Source: Streptomyces caeruleatus
GTDB lineage: Bacteria; Actinomycetota; Actinomycetes; Streptomycetales; Streptomycetaceae
DNA: 64,000 nt
Reading direction: 5' to 3'
NCBI RefSeq assembly: GCF_001514235.1
Contig: NZ_KQ948935.1
Coordinates: 186,001-250,000, forward strand
Numbering within the stretch: the stretch's first letter is position 1; every line of letters starts with the position of its first letter. Below the pieces are notes generated by a model. That model ran no database searches and was not told where the DNA came from. It saw only the letters and a program-made list of their open reading frames with translations. Positions 34,751 through 45,400 of this stretch are shown one piece after another. A program made the translations under genes and the position numbers.

Positions 34751-36790
34751 TCAGGTAGCGGAGTCACTCATGAGGCGGTCGGTGACATGGCGCAGGAATC
34801 CCGCCGCGGTGCCGCCGTCGCACACCCGGTGGTCGAAGGTGAGCGAGAGCGTGAGGACCTTGCGCACCTCCACGCGGCCGTTCAGCGCCCAGGGGCGGTC
34901 GGTGATGCGGCCCACGCCGAGCATCGCGGACTGGGGGTGGTTGAGGATCGGTGTGGCGCCGTCGACGTCGAGGGGGCCGTAGTTGTTCAGGGTGAACGTG
35001 CCGCCCGTCCGGTGGCCCAGAGGGAGGGCGTCCCCGCGGGCCAGCTCGGTCAGGCGCCCCAGCTCGGCCGCGAGCTCGTCGAGGCCGAGGCGGTGCGCGT
35101 CCCGGACCACGGGAACGACCAGACCGCGGGCGGTCTGCGCGGCGAAGCCGAGGTGCACCTCGGGCAGGCGCACGATCTCCCCGCGGTCCGTGTCGACGCG
35201 GGAGTTGAGGTCGGGGAAAGCGGCGAGCCCCGCCAGACACGCCCGCGCGAGCAGCGGCAGCAGGCCGGTGCCGAGAGTGGTGCGGGCGGCGAGGAGGCCG
35301 GTGGCGTCGGCGTCCGCCCAGATCGTCACGGCGGGGGTGTCGCGGTGACTGCGGAGGTACTTCTCGGCGGTGGCGTCGAAGGTGCGGGTTACCGAATCTG
35401 GCTGGCGGGGCGCTGCGGACACTCGCGAGGACGCCCCTGAGGACGCCGGTGAAGGCGCCTGTGCGGCCCGCCGCGCCCCGGTCGTCCCGTAGCCGGTGAG
35501 TACGGCCCCGGAACCGGGTTCCTCCGACGCGCTGTCCGCCACCGTCAGCAGCGGCGCCCCCACCCGCACGACCTCGCCCGCCCGGCAGTGCAGGCCCGTC
35601 ACCGTCCCGGCGTACGGACTCGGCAGCGTCACCACCGACTTGGCGGTCTCCACCTCGGCCACGACCTGGTCCTGCTCGACCGTGTCACCGACCGCGACCG
35701 TCCACTCCAGTACCTCGGCGTCCGCCAACCCCTCGCCCAGATCGGGCAGATGAAAGGTCCGTCCGGTGGAGTCGGCCGAAGGGCGGGCGACTTGACGGAA
35801 CCCCCGCTCGGGGCCGCCCGGCACCAGCCGGCGCAGCGCCTCCAGCACCCGCCCGGCGCCCGGCAGATGCGCACTCTCCAACAGCGGCGGCGGATACGGG
35901 ATGTCGAACCCCGTGACCCGCAGCACCGGTGCGACCAGCGCGTCGAAGCACCGCTCCTGCACCCGGGCCGCGATCTCGGCACCGACCCCGGCGAAGCCCT
36001 GCGCCTCGTGCACGACCAGACAGCGGCCGGTGCGGCGGACCGACGCGGTGAGTGTTCGGTCGTCCAGCGGGACGAGGCTGCGCAGGTCCAGCACCTCCAC
36101 GTCCAGGCCCTCGGCCGCGGCCTCCCGGGCCGCCTCCAGGGCGACGGCGACGGACGGGCCGTATGCCACCACCGTCGCGTCGCTTCCGGGCCGGCGTATC
36201 GCGGCGGTGCCGAACGGCTCGGTACGGGCCGGGAGTTGGAGCTCCTGCTTGGTCCAGTAGTGGCGCTTCGGCTCCAGGAAGATCACCGGGTCCGGGTCGT
36301 CTATCGCCTCGCGCAGCAGGGAGTAGGCGTCCGCGGCCGTCGCCGGTGTCACCACCTTCAGGCCCGCCGTGTGCGCGTAGTACGCCTCGCTGGAGTCGCT
36401 GTGGTGCTCCACGCCGCCGATGCCGCCGCCGTACGGAACGCGGACGACCAGGGGCAGCGGGAGCACGCCCCGGGTGCGGTTGCGCGTCTTGGCCATGTGG
36501 GAGGCGATCTGCTCGAACGCCGGGTAGGCGAACGCGTCGAACTGCATCTCCACCACCGGCCGGAACCCGGCCATCGCCATGCCGACCGCGAGCCCCGCGA
36601 TGCCGGCCTCGCTGACCGGGGTGTCGAAGCAGCGCCGGTCGCCGAACTCGTCGGTGAGCCCGGCGGTGACCCGGAACACGCCGCCGAGGCGGCCGACGTC
36701 CTCACCGAAGACCACGACGCGTTCGTCCGCGCCGAGCGCGTCCCGCAGGGCGGCGTTGAGGGCCTGTGCCATCGCCACGCTCGTCGTCAT
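34751..36790 (-). CDS. Fused E1-beta / E2 subunit of a branched-chain 2-oxoacid (or pyruvate-type) dehydrogenase
   Basis: A 679-residue fusion. Residues 1-~325 are the E1-beta (transketolase-like) half: VVFGEDVGRLGGVFRVTAGL, FDTPVSEAGIAG and VEHHSDSSEAYYAH. Residues ~345-420 are a lipoyl domain with the lipoylated Lys384 in VAEVETAKSVV. After an Ala/Ser/Pro linker the E2 acyltransferase core (about 465-679) ends with the catalytic LTFDHRVCDGG. No peripheral subunit-binding domain is recognisable between lipoyl and catalytic parts. With the E1-alpha upstream (gap of one base) it would convert branched 2-oxoacids to acyl-CoA. Facing the NRPS operon, it may supply an acyl starter, which is inference. 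No E3 gene is adjacent. Confidence 0.9.
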   Translation of the reverse strand: MTTSVAMAQALNAALRDALGADERVVVFGEDVGRLGGVFRVTAGLTDEFGDRRCFDTPVSEAGIAGLAVGMAMAGFRPVVEMQFDAFAYPAFEQIASHMAKTRNRTRGVLPLPLVVRVPYGGGIGGVEHHSDSSEAYYAHTAGLKVVTPATAADAYSLLREAIDDPDPVIFLEPKRHYWTKQELQLPARTEPFGTAAIRRPGSDATVVAYGPSVAVALEAAREAAAEGLDVEVLDLRSLVPLDDRTLTASVRRTGRCLVVHEAQGFAGVGAEIAARVQERCFDALVAPVLRVTGFDIPYPPPLLESAHLPGAGRVLEALRRLVPGGPERGFRQVARPSADSTGRTFHLPDLGEGLADAEVLEWTVAVGDTVEQDQVVAEVETAKSVVTLPSPYAGTVTGLHCRAGEVVRVGAPLLTVADSASEEPGSGAVLTGYGTTGARRAAQAPSPASSGASSRVSAAPRQPDSVTRTFDATAEKYLRSHRDTPAVTIWADADATGLLAARTTLGTGLLPLLARACLAGLAAFPDLNSRVDTDRGEIVRLPEVHLGFAAQTARGLVVPVVRDAHRLGLDELAAELGRLTELARGDALPLGHRTGGTFTLNNYGPLDVDGATPILNHPQSAMLGVGRITDRPWALNGRVEVRKVLTLSLTFDHRVCDGGTAAGFLRHVTDRLMSDSAT

Positions 36791-36791
36791 G

Positions 36792-37931
36792 TCAGTTTCC
36801 CTCCAACTCGGCTCGCAGCGCGGCGCGTTGCTCGGTCAGATGCGGGGGCGGCGAAGCGAAGACGTGGTCGAACAGGGCCAGGGGGTCGAGCTCGGGATCC
36901 CCGGCGAGCCGTGCGCGCACATCGGCGGCGTAGGCCTCGGCCTCGGCGGTCGCGGCGTCGGCGTCCTCGGGGGTCAGTACGCCGCGCTCGCGCAGGGCGG
37001 ACTCCAGACGGGTGATCGGGTCGCGCCGGCGCCAGTGCTCGGCCTCCTCGGCCGGGCGGTAGCGGGACGGGTCGTCGGCGCTGGTGTGCGGGCCCAGGCG
37101 GTAGGTGTGCGCCTCGACCAGCCAGGGTCCGCCGCCCGCCCGCGCGTCCTCGACCGCCGTACTCAGCACGGCGAGGACGGCCGCGGCGTCGTTGCCGTCC
37201 ACGTGTTCCGCGCGGACGCCGTAGCCGATGCCCTTGTAGGCCAGGCCCGGTGCCGCGCACTGGTCGGACAGTGGGACGGAGATGGCGTACCGGTTGTTCT
37301 GCACGAAGAAGACCACGGGCGCGCGCAGCACACCCGCCAGGTTGAGGGCCTCGTGGAAGTCGCCCTCGCTGGTGGCGCCGTCGCCGACGAGGGCGAGGGC
37401 GACGGTGTCCGTGCCCTTGAGCCGCTCGGCGTGGGCCAGTCCGGTGGCGTGCGCGGCGTGGGTGGCGAGCGGGGTGCACTGCGGCGCGGTGCGGTGGTGC
37501 AGCGGGTCGTAGCCGCAGTGTGCGTCGCCGCGCAGCAGCGTCAGCGCCTCGACGGGGTCGATCCCGCGGCTGATCAGCGCGACGCAGTCCCGGTAGGTGG
37601 GGAACAGCCAGTCCGTGTCGCGCAGCGCCAGCGCGGCGCCGACCTGGCAGGCCTCCTGGCCGAGGCTGGAGGGGTGGACCGCCAGCCTGCCCTGCCGGGC
37701 GAGCGCGGTCGCCTGCTCGTCGAAGCGGCGTCCCAGGACCATCTTCCGGTACGCCGTCAGCAGCTCTTCGGACGAGGGTTCGGCGTACTTCCGGTTCTCC
37801 GCCACTTCGGCACTGTCGGATTTCCGCTCTTTGCCATTCGATGACAGAAAGGAAAGCGGAACATGGGAAGGGAGCCAAGCGGCGACCTCTGCCCCTGTTT
37901 CCGCGGTCGCATGCCCTGGCGTACCACCCAT
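36792..37931 (-). CDS. 2-oxoacid dehydrogenase E1 component, alpha subunit
   Basis: A 379-residue thiamine-diphosphate enzyme subunit. The TPP motif GDGATSEGDFHEALNLAGVL with the closing QNN (FFVQNNRYAIS) is complete, as is the phosphorylation-loop-like RLGPHTSADDPSRYR. It decarboxylates branched 2-oxoacids (or pyruvate) and passes the acyl group to the lipoyl domain encoded by the next gene. The ATG at 37931 has a weak GGCGAG three bases away; the first ~40 residues are poorly conserved, so a start further in is possible. It is the first gene of a leftward operon, divergent from the NRPS operon. Confidence 0.92.
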   Translation of the reverse strand: MGGTPGHATAETGAEVAAWLPSHVPLSFLSSNGKERKSDSAEVAENRKYAEPSSEELLTAYRKMVLGRRFDEQATALARQGRLAVHPSSLGQEACQVGAALALRDTDWLFPTYRDCVALISRGIDPVEALTLLRGDAHCGYDPLHHRTAPQCTPLATHAAHATGLAHAERLKGTDTVALALVGDGATSEGDFHEALNLAGVLRAPVVFFVQNNRYAISVPLSDQCAAPGLAYKGIGYGVRAEHVDGNDAAAVLAVLSTAVEDARAGGGPWLVEAHTYRLGPHTSADDPSRYRPAEEAEHWRRRDPITRLESALRERGVLTPEDADAATAEAEAYAADVRARLAGDPELDPLALFDHVFASPPPHLTEQRAALRAELEGN

Positions 37932-38193
37932 GTTCTCGCCACCCTTTCTTCACAGTTGGATCTCCTCGGATGATCTCCGCCGCCGATGGTTTCTCAACCA
38001 CCGCGCAGAAAGCGTCAGATGAAGCGGAGCTGAACGCTCCGAATGGCTCTTACCTGGCTCTTATTTGGAATCTTGGTCAATGATCACGTGTCAACGAGAC
38101 GTTGGAGACTGGTAATTCGCCCGTTGCCTTCCATTCCTGATGGACCGGATCCAATGGATCTGCGAAACGCCGCACTTCGGAAGGCGAACGACC
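37932..38193. promoter_or_regulatory. Divergent intergenic region between the E1/E2 operon and the NRPS operon
   Basis: A 262-base region, less GC-rich than its surroundings, that must hold both promoters. It contains a CACGTG palindrome in GATCACGTGTC (38081-38091) and a short inverted repeat TCAACGAGACGTTGGA (38090-38105, five-base arms). Either could bind a regulator, but the evidence is only positional. GGAAGG lies about ten bases before the ATG at 38194. Confidence 0.45.
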
Positions 38194-39492
38194 ATGTCCC
38201 GAGTACGCCCGGGAACACGCCACTACACGCTTGTCTGTTCCTCATGCGGAACCCGTCATGAGGACGACGGTCTGCTGCTCGACTGCTCCCATCGGCACGA
38301 ACCGGCATTCCTGCGCACCGAGTACGACCCGGACGTCGTGCCGGGCGGCGAGAGCGCCGGGCTGTTTCGGCACGCCTCGCTGCTGCCGGTCGTGCGCACC
38401 TTCCCCGACATCGCCGCTCCGGTGGTCTACCCCGCCGAACGCCTCGGGCGCCGTCTCGGCCTCGACCGGCTGTGGGTCGCCTTCAACGGCCACTGGCCGG
38501 AACGCGGGGCGCGGCTGCCGACTTGTACGTTCAAGGACTTGGAGGCGTACACGGTCCTTGGCCGGCTGCCCGTCGATCCGCCCGTCCTGGTGATCCCGTC
38601 GGCGGGCAACACCGCCGCCGCGTTCGCCTGGGCCGCCACCGAGAACCGGGTGCCCTGTCTGCTCGTCGTGCCTGCCCCCGCCCTGGAACGGATGCGGTTC
38701 CCCGCCCCGCTCGACCCCTGCGTCCGGCTCGTCGTCCTCGACGGCACCGCCACCTACAGCGACGCCATCGCCTGCGCCGACCTCCTCGCCCGGCTGCCCG
38801 GCCACCATGCCGAGGGCGGCTCGCGCAACGTCGGCCGCCGCGACGGCCTCGGCACCGTCATGCTGGCCGCCGCCGAGGCGCTGGGGCGGCTGCCTCAGAC
38901 GTACGTACAGGCCGTCGGCAGCGGCACCGGGGCCATTGGTGTCCATGAGACGGCGGGCCGGATCCGCGTGGCTGGCGAGCGGCTGCCGCGCCTGCTGATG
39001 TGCCAGAACGCGCCCTTCGCGCCCCTGTACGAGGCGTGGCGCGCCACCGGCCAGGCTCCGGCCCACCGCGAGCACGAGCCGCTGGCCCGTGAGCTGACCA
39101 ACCGGCGCCCGCCGTTCACCGTGCGCGGCGGAGTGCGGGACGTGCTCTCCGAGAGCGGCGGCGACGTCCTGCGCACGGACAACGAGAGCGCGCTCGCCGC
39201 CCTGGCCCTCTTCGAGGAGGTCGAGGGCATCGACATCGAGCCGGGCGCGGGCGTCGCCCTGGCCTCCCTGGCCGACGCCGTGCGGGCCGGGCAGGTCGGC
39301 CGGGACGAACTGGTGCTCCTCAACATCACCGGCGGCGGCCGGGCCCGCCAGGCCCACGACCTGCCCCTCATACCCGCCGAGCCGTGGCTGCGCGTGCCGT
39401 GGCCCGGCCTCGACCAGGGCCCGCGCATCGTCGCCGAGCAGGTGGAACGCGAGCTGACGGGCGCCGCCAACGTTGTCACGGAGGGCCGATGA
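38194..39492 (+). CDS. PLP-dependent threonine synthase / cysteate synthase-like enzyme
   Basis: A 432-residue fold-type II PLP enzyme. ATG at 38194 follows GGAAGG. A Cys pair near the start (YTLVCSSCGTRHEDDG) and the PLP Lys in PTCTFKDLEAYTVLG match the threonine-synthase/cysteate-synthase group, with the phosphate loop at VQAVGSGTGAIG and IPSAGNTAAAFAWA in the substrate region. Members replace the phosphate of O-phosphohomoserine or O-phosphoserine: cysteate synthase uses O-phosphoserine and sulfite to make cysteic acid. The stop overlaps the NRPS start by four bases (ATGA), strong evidence that the enzyme makes an amino acid for the assembly line. Which amino acid is inference; cysteate or another beta-substituted alanine is plausible. 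Confidence 0.85.
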   Translation: MSRVRPGTRHYTLVCSSCGTRHEDDGLLLDCSHRHEPAFLRTEYDPDVVPGGESAGLFRHASLLPVVRTFPDIAAPVVYPAERLGRRLGLDRLWVAFNGHWPERGARLPTCTFKDLEAYTVLGRLPVDPPVLVIPSAGNTAAAFAWAATENRVPCLLVVPAPALERMRFPAPLDPCVRLVVLDGTATYSDAIACADLLARLPGHHAEGGSRNVGRRDGLGTVMLAAAEALGRLPQTYVQAVGSGTGAIGVHETAGRIRVAGERLPRLLMCQNAPFAPLYEAWRATGQAPAHREHEPLARELTNRRPPFTVRGGVRDVLSESGGDVLRTDNESALAALALFEEVEGIDIEPGAGVALASLADAVRAGQVGRDELVLLNITGGGRARQAHDLPLIPAEPWLRVPWPGLDQGPRIVAEQVERELTGAANVVTEGR

Positions 39493-42400
39493 CCGACGCA
39501 CTGGACCTGTCCGCCGCCCAGCGCTCGATGTGGTTCGGCGAGCGGCTCGACCCCGCCGGACCCGCCTACAACGTGGGCGAGTACACCGAGATCCACGGGC
39601 CCGTCGACCCCGGAGCGCTGCACGAGGCGATACGGCAGGTCGTCGCCGCCACCGAGACCCTGCGCGTCCGCTTCGAGGCCGACGACGACACCGTCCGCCA
39701 GATCGTCGAGGCGGACCCGGACTGGGACCTGCCGCTCGTCGACCTCACCGCCGAGCCCGACGCCCGTGCCGCCGCCGAGGCGTGGATGGCCGCCGACTTC
39801 GCCACGCCGTTCGACCTCGACCGGGCCCCGCTGTTCCGGTACGCGCTGCTGAAGCTCGCCGACGCCCACTGGATCTGGTACCAGCGCTACCACCACATCG
39901 CCGTCGACGGCTACAGCTGCTCCCTCATCGCCCGCCGGGTCGCCGACGCCTACACCGCCCTCGACGCGGGCACGCCCCACACTCCGCCGGCGGCACCCCT
40001 CGCCCCGCTGGTCGCCGAGGACGCCGCCTACCGCGCCGGGGACCGGCAGCCCGCGGACCGGGAGCACTGGACGCGCGCCCTCGCCGACCGGCCCGACCCG
40101 GTCGGCCTGTCCTCGCGGCCGCCGCAGGTGGCCGACCGTTTCCTGCGTCGTGTCGGTCATCTCCCCGAAGACGCGGGCGACTTGGTGCACGCCGCCGCCG
40201 AGCGGGCCGGAACCCGCTGGTCCCGCGTCCTGCTCGCGGCGACCGCCGCCTACCTGCACCGGCTCACCGGCGCCCGCGACATCGTCCTCGGTCTCGCCGT
40301 CACCGCCCGCGCGAGCGACACCGAGCTCGCCACCCCGGGCATGGCGTCCAACGTGCTCCCGCTGCGGCTGTCGGTCCGCCCCGACACCTCCGCCCACACC
40401 CTCGTACGCCAGGCGGCGGCCGCCACCCGTGAACTGCTCGCCCACCAGCGCTACCGGGCCGAGGACCTGCGCCGCGACACAGGCTGGCCGTCCGCCGGGC
40501 GCCGCTTCTTCGGACCCGTCGTCAACATCATGGCGTTCGGGCCGGAGCTGCGGTTCGCCGACTGTCCGACGACCCGGCACAACCTCTCCACGGGGCCCGT
40601 CGAGGACCTCGCCGTCAACGTCTACGACCGCGCCGACGGCGACGGCATCAGGATCGACCTGGACGCGAGCTCCGCTCACTACACGGACTCCGAACTCACC
40701 GCGCACCACCGGCGGTTCACCCGCTTCGTGGAAGAGTTCGCCGCCGCCGCGGTAGGCCCCGGCACGCCCGTCGGGCGGGTCGGGACGACGCTGCCCGAAG
40801 AGCGGACACAGCTGCACGGCCGTACCGCACGGGACGACGAGTCGACCGTGCCCGCCGCGTTCGCGGCCCGCGTGGCGGCCGATCCGCACGCCGCGGCGCT
40901 CGCCCACGGCGACCGCGTCCTGACGTACGCCGAACTCGACGTCCGCGCCAACCGGCTCGCCCACCGCCTGCTGCGCCTCGGGCTCCGCCCGGAGGACCGG
41001 GTCGCGGTCCTGATGCGCCGGTCCGACAACCTTGTCATCGCGCTGCTGGCCGTCCTCAAGGCGGGCGGCGCCTACGCCGGCCTGGACCCGCGCGCGCCGC
41101 AACGGCGGCTGCGGCAGATCCTCGCCGGGACCGGCGCGCGGATCCTGCTGACGGACGGGCCGGCGGACGCGTACGACGACATGCGTCTCGTCACCGCCGA
41201 CGATCCGACCCTCGCCGGTGAACCGGACACCGACCCCGACGCGCCCGTCCACCCCGGTCAACTGGCCTACGTCAGCTTCACCTCGGGTTCCACCGGCGCC
41301 CCCAAGGGCGTCGCCGTCACCCATCGCGACGTCATCGCGCTCGCCGCCGACTCGGTGTTCGACGGCGGTGCGCACGAGCGGGTGCTGGTCCACTCGCCGA
41401 CCGCGTTCGACGCCTCCACGTACGAGATGTGGGTGCCGCTGCTGAACGGCGGCACCGCGGTGGTCGCGGGACCGGACGAGGACGTGGACGCCGCCACCGT
41501 CCACCGCCTGACGCGGCGTCACGACCTGACGGCACTGTTCATGACGACGGCACTGTTCCGGCTCGCGGCGGAGGAGGACCCTGCGTGCTTCGCCGGGCTG
41601 CGCCAGCTGTGGACCGGTGGGGAGGCGGTGCCGGCGGACGCCGTGCGCCGGGTCCGCGCCGCCTGCCCGGGCTTGACGGTCCACAACGTCTACGGCCCCA
41701 CCGAGACCACCACCTTCGCCACCTGCCGCCCCTGCCCGGACGGCACCCCGGTGCCGGACCCGCTGCCCATCGGCCGCCCCTTCGACGGCATGCGCGCCCA
41801 CGTGCTCGACGGTGCCCTGCGGCCCACTCCGCCGGGCACGGTGGGCGAGCTGTACCTGGCCGGCCCCGGCGTCGTACGCGGGTACCTCGGCCGCCCGGCC
41901 ACGACCGCCGAGCGATTCGTCGCCGACCCCTACGGCCCGCCCGGCGCCCGTATGTACCGCACCGGCGACCGCGTCCGGCTCACGCCCGACGGCGAGCTGG
42001 AGTTCCACGGCCGTGCCGACGGTCAGGTCAAGCTGCGCGGCTTCCGGGTCGAACCCGGCGAGATCGAGGCCGTCCTCACCACCCACCCGGATGTCGCCCA
42101 GGCCATCGCCGTCGTCCGCGAGGACCGGCCCGGTGACCGGCGGCTCGTCGTGTACGCCGTCCCGTCCGACGGCGCCGTCGCCGACCCTGACGCCTTGCGC
42201 GAGCACCTCGCCGCACGTCTGCCCGACTCCATGGTGCCGTCCGTCGTGGTCCCGCTGGACCGGCTGCCGCTGACCGCCAACGGGAAGCTGGACAGGCGCG
42301 CGCTGCCCGCCCCCGCCGAGGTCGCCTCCGTCCGCTCCGAGGGCGCCGGGCGCACCCCGCGGGAGGAGGTCCTGTGCGCCCTGATCGCGGACGCCCTCGG

Positions 42401-45400
42401 CCTGAGCGACGTCGGCCCGCAGGACAACTTCTTCGACCTCGGCGGCCACTCACTGCTCGCCCTGCGGCTCGTCGGGCGGATCCGCACCGCGCTGGGCGCG
42501 GAGCTGACCCTGCGGGACGTGTTCGGGTCGCCCACCGCGGCAGGGCTGGCCCGGCTGGTCGACACGGGTACCGAGGCACCGCCCAGGCCGCGACCGACGC
42601 GGCGCGCGGACTCGGGCGCCGCCCCGCTGTCCTCGGCCCAGCGACGGCTGTGGTTCCTGCACCGGCTGGAGGGGCCCTCGGCCGCGTACAACATCCCCTA
42701 CGCGATCCGGCTGATCGGCGGCCCGCTCGACTCCGACGCCTTGCGCACCGCCCTCGCCGACCTCGCGCAACGGCACTCGATCCTGCGTACCGTCTACCCG
42801 GACGCCGAGGGACTGCCGCGTCAGCGGACTCGTGAGAGCGTACGGCCCGAGCTGCGGGTCGAGCAGGTCGCGGAGGCCGAACTGGACGACCGGCTCACCG
42901 AGTTGGCGGCTCGGGGCTTCGACCTCGCCGAGGACATCCCCTTCCGCGCCCACCTCCTCGTCCTCGGCCCCGAGGACCACGTCCTGCTGCTCCTGCTGCA
43001 CCACATCGCGGCCGACGGCTGGTCCCTCGACCCCCTCGCCCGCGACCTGGCCACCGCCTACCGTGCCCGCCAGGCCGCAACGGCACCCGACTGGGCCCCG
43101 CCGCCCCTTCAGTACGCCGACTACGGCGCCTGGCAGCAGGAACACCTCGGCCAGGACGAGGAACGTCAACTCACCTACTGGCGCTCGGCCCTCGCCGGCC
43201 TCCCGGACGAACTCCCGCTCCCCGCCGACCGGCCACGCCCGGCCCGCGCCACCCACCGGGGCGGCGACATCCCCGTCCGGCTGGACACGGACCTGCACCG
43301 GCGCCTGCGCCGACTCGCCACCGAGAGCGGGACTACCGTGTTCATGGTCGTCCAGGCCGGACTCGCCGCCCTGCTCACCCGGCTGGGCGCGGGCACCGAC
43401 ATCCCGCTCGGCACCCCGGTCGCGGGCCGGGCCGACGAGAGCCTCGACGACCTGGTCGGCTGCTTCCTCAACAACCTGGTCCTGCGTACCGACACCTCCG
43501 GCGACCCGACCTTCCGGGACCTGCTGGTCCGCGTCCGCGAAACGGACCTGGCCGCCTACGCCCACCAGGACCTGCCGTTCGAGCATCTCGTCGAGGCCCT
43601 CAACCCGCCCCGCTCCCTCGCCCGGCATCCGCTCTTCCAGGTGATGCTCGCCTTCCGCCCCACGTCCGGTCCCCGCCCGGACCTGCCCGGCCTGAGCGCC
43701 CGGCCCCTGCACGTGGAGACCGGCGCCACCAAGATCGACCTCACCTTCAATCTGGGCGAGCAGCGCGCGGCCGACGGCTCCCCGGACGGCATCGAGGGCG
43801 TCCTGCAGTACAGCGCCGACCTCTTCGACCGCGACACGGCAGAGGCACTCGCCGCCCGGCTGGAGCGGCTGCTGCGGGCCGCGGTGAACGATCCCGACCG
43901 GGTGATCGGTGCCCTCGACATCCTCGCGGACGGCGAACGGCACCGCCTGCTGGCCGAGTTCAACGACACGGCGCACGACGTGCCGGACACCACCTTCCCC
44001 CGCATGGTCGAGGAGCGTGTCGCCGAGCACCCGGACGCCGTCGCGGTGTCGGACGCCCTGTCCTGCCTGACGTACGCGGAACTCGACGCCCGCGCCGGGG
44101 CATTGGCGCGCGCCCTGACCTCGAACGGCGCCGGACCGGGCCGCATCGTCGGCTTCGCGCTGCCCCGGACGGTGGACCTCGCGGTCGCCGTGCTGGCCGT
44201 CCTCAAGGCCGGCGCCGCCTATCTGCCGCTCGACCCCGACCACCCGGCGGAGCGCACCGCGTTCCTGCTCGCCGACGCGGCCCCCGTGTGCGTGATCGCC
44301 ACGGAGCCGCTCGCCGCCGACTGTCCGGTCGTGCACCCCGGGGCGGAGGGCCACCCGGACGTCCCGCTCGCCGCGGCCCGCCCCGCCGACCCCGCGTACC
44401 TGATCTACACCTCCGGCACCACCGGCCGCCCCAAGGGCGTCGTCGTCGAGCACCGCAACCTCACCACCTACGTGGCCCGGTGCGCCGAGGCGTATCCCAG
44501 CCTGCGCGGCGCCTCGCTGCTGCACGCCACCATGTCCTTCGACGCCACGGTGACGACACTGCACGGGGCGCTCGCCGCCGGCGGCCGTGTCCACATCGCC
44601 GCCTTCCACGAGGCCGGTGCAGCGCCCCTGCCCGACGGCTACACCTTCCTCAAGGCCACCCCCAGCCACCTCCCACTGCTCCCCGCGCTCCCGCACGACC
44701 TGTCACCCGCCGAGGAGTTCATGCTGGGCGGCGAGGCCCTGGTCGGCGAGGCCCTGCGGGCCTGGCGTGAGCATCACCCGGACGTCCGGCTGATCAACCA
44801 CTACGGCCCGACCGAACTCACCGTCGGCTGCACCGACCACCGCATCGACCCCGGCGACGACCTCCCCACCGGCCCGGTGCCCGTCGGCCGCCCCATGTGG
44901 AACACCCGGGCCTATGTGGTGGACACCCGCCTGAACCCCGTACCGGTCGGCGTCGAGGGCGAGTTGTATGTGGCCGGCGACCATGTGGCGCGCGGCTACT
45001 GGAAGCGGCCGGGGCTGACCGGCGAGCGGTTCGTCGCCGACCCGTTCGGGGCGCCCGGGGAGCGTATGTACCGCACCGGTGACCTGGCCGTGTGGCGTGC
45101 CGACGGGACGCTGGAACTGCGCGGGCGGGCCGACGGCCAGCTCAAGATCCGGGGTCTGCGGATCGAGCCGGGCGAGGTCGAGGGTGTGCTCACCGCCCAT
45201 CCCGCCGTCGTCCAGGCAGCGGTGGTGGTGCGCGAGGACCAGGCGGGCGTACGGCGCCTGGTCGGCTACGTGGTCGGGGCCGCAGAAGCCGACCTCCCGG
45301 CCGTCAGCGCCCACTGCGCCCGGCAGCTGCCCTCCCACATGGTGCCCGAGGCGCTCGTGACGCTGGACGCCCTGCCGATGACCGGCAACGGCAAGCTGGA

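Noticed and set aside
34746..34767. Short inverted repeat GTGACTC...GAGTCAC between the ATP-grasp remnant and the E1-beta/E2 stop
   Set aside because: Only seven base pairs with an eight-base loop, and it overlaps both stop regions; too weak to call a terminator.
38194..39492. Calling the PLP enzyme a housekeeping threonine synthase
   Set aside because: The four-base overlap with the NRPS and a sequence closer to the cysteate-synthase style argue for a pathway role, although biochemistry could still show threonine-synthase activity.
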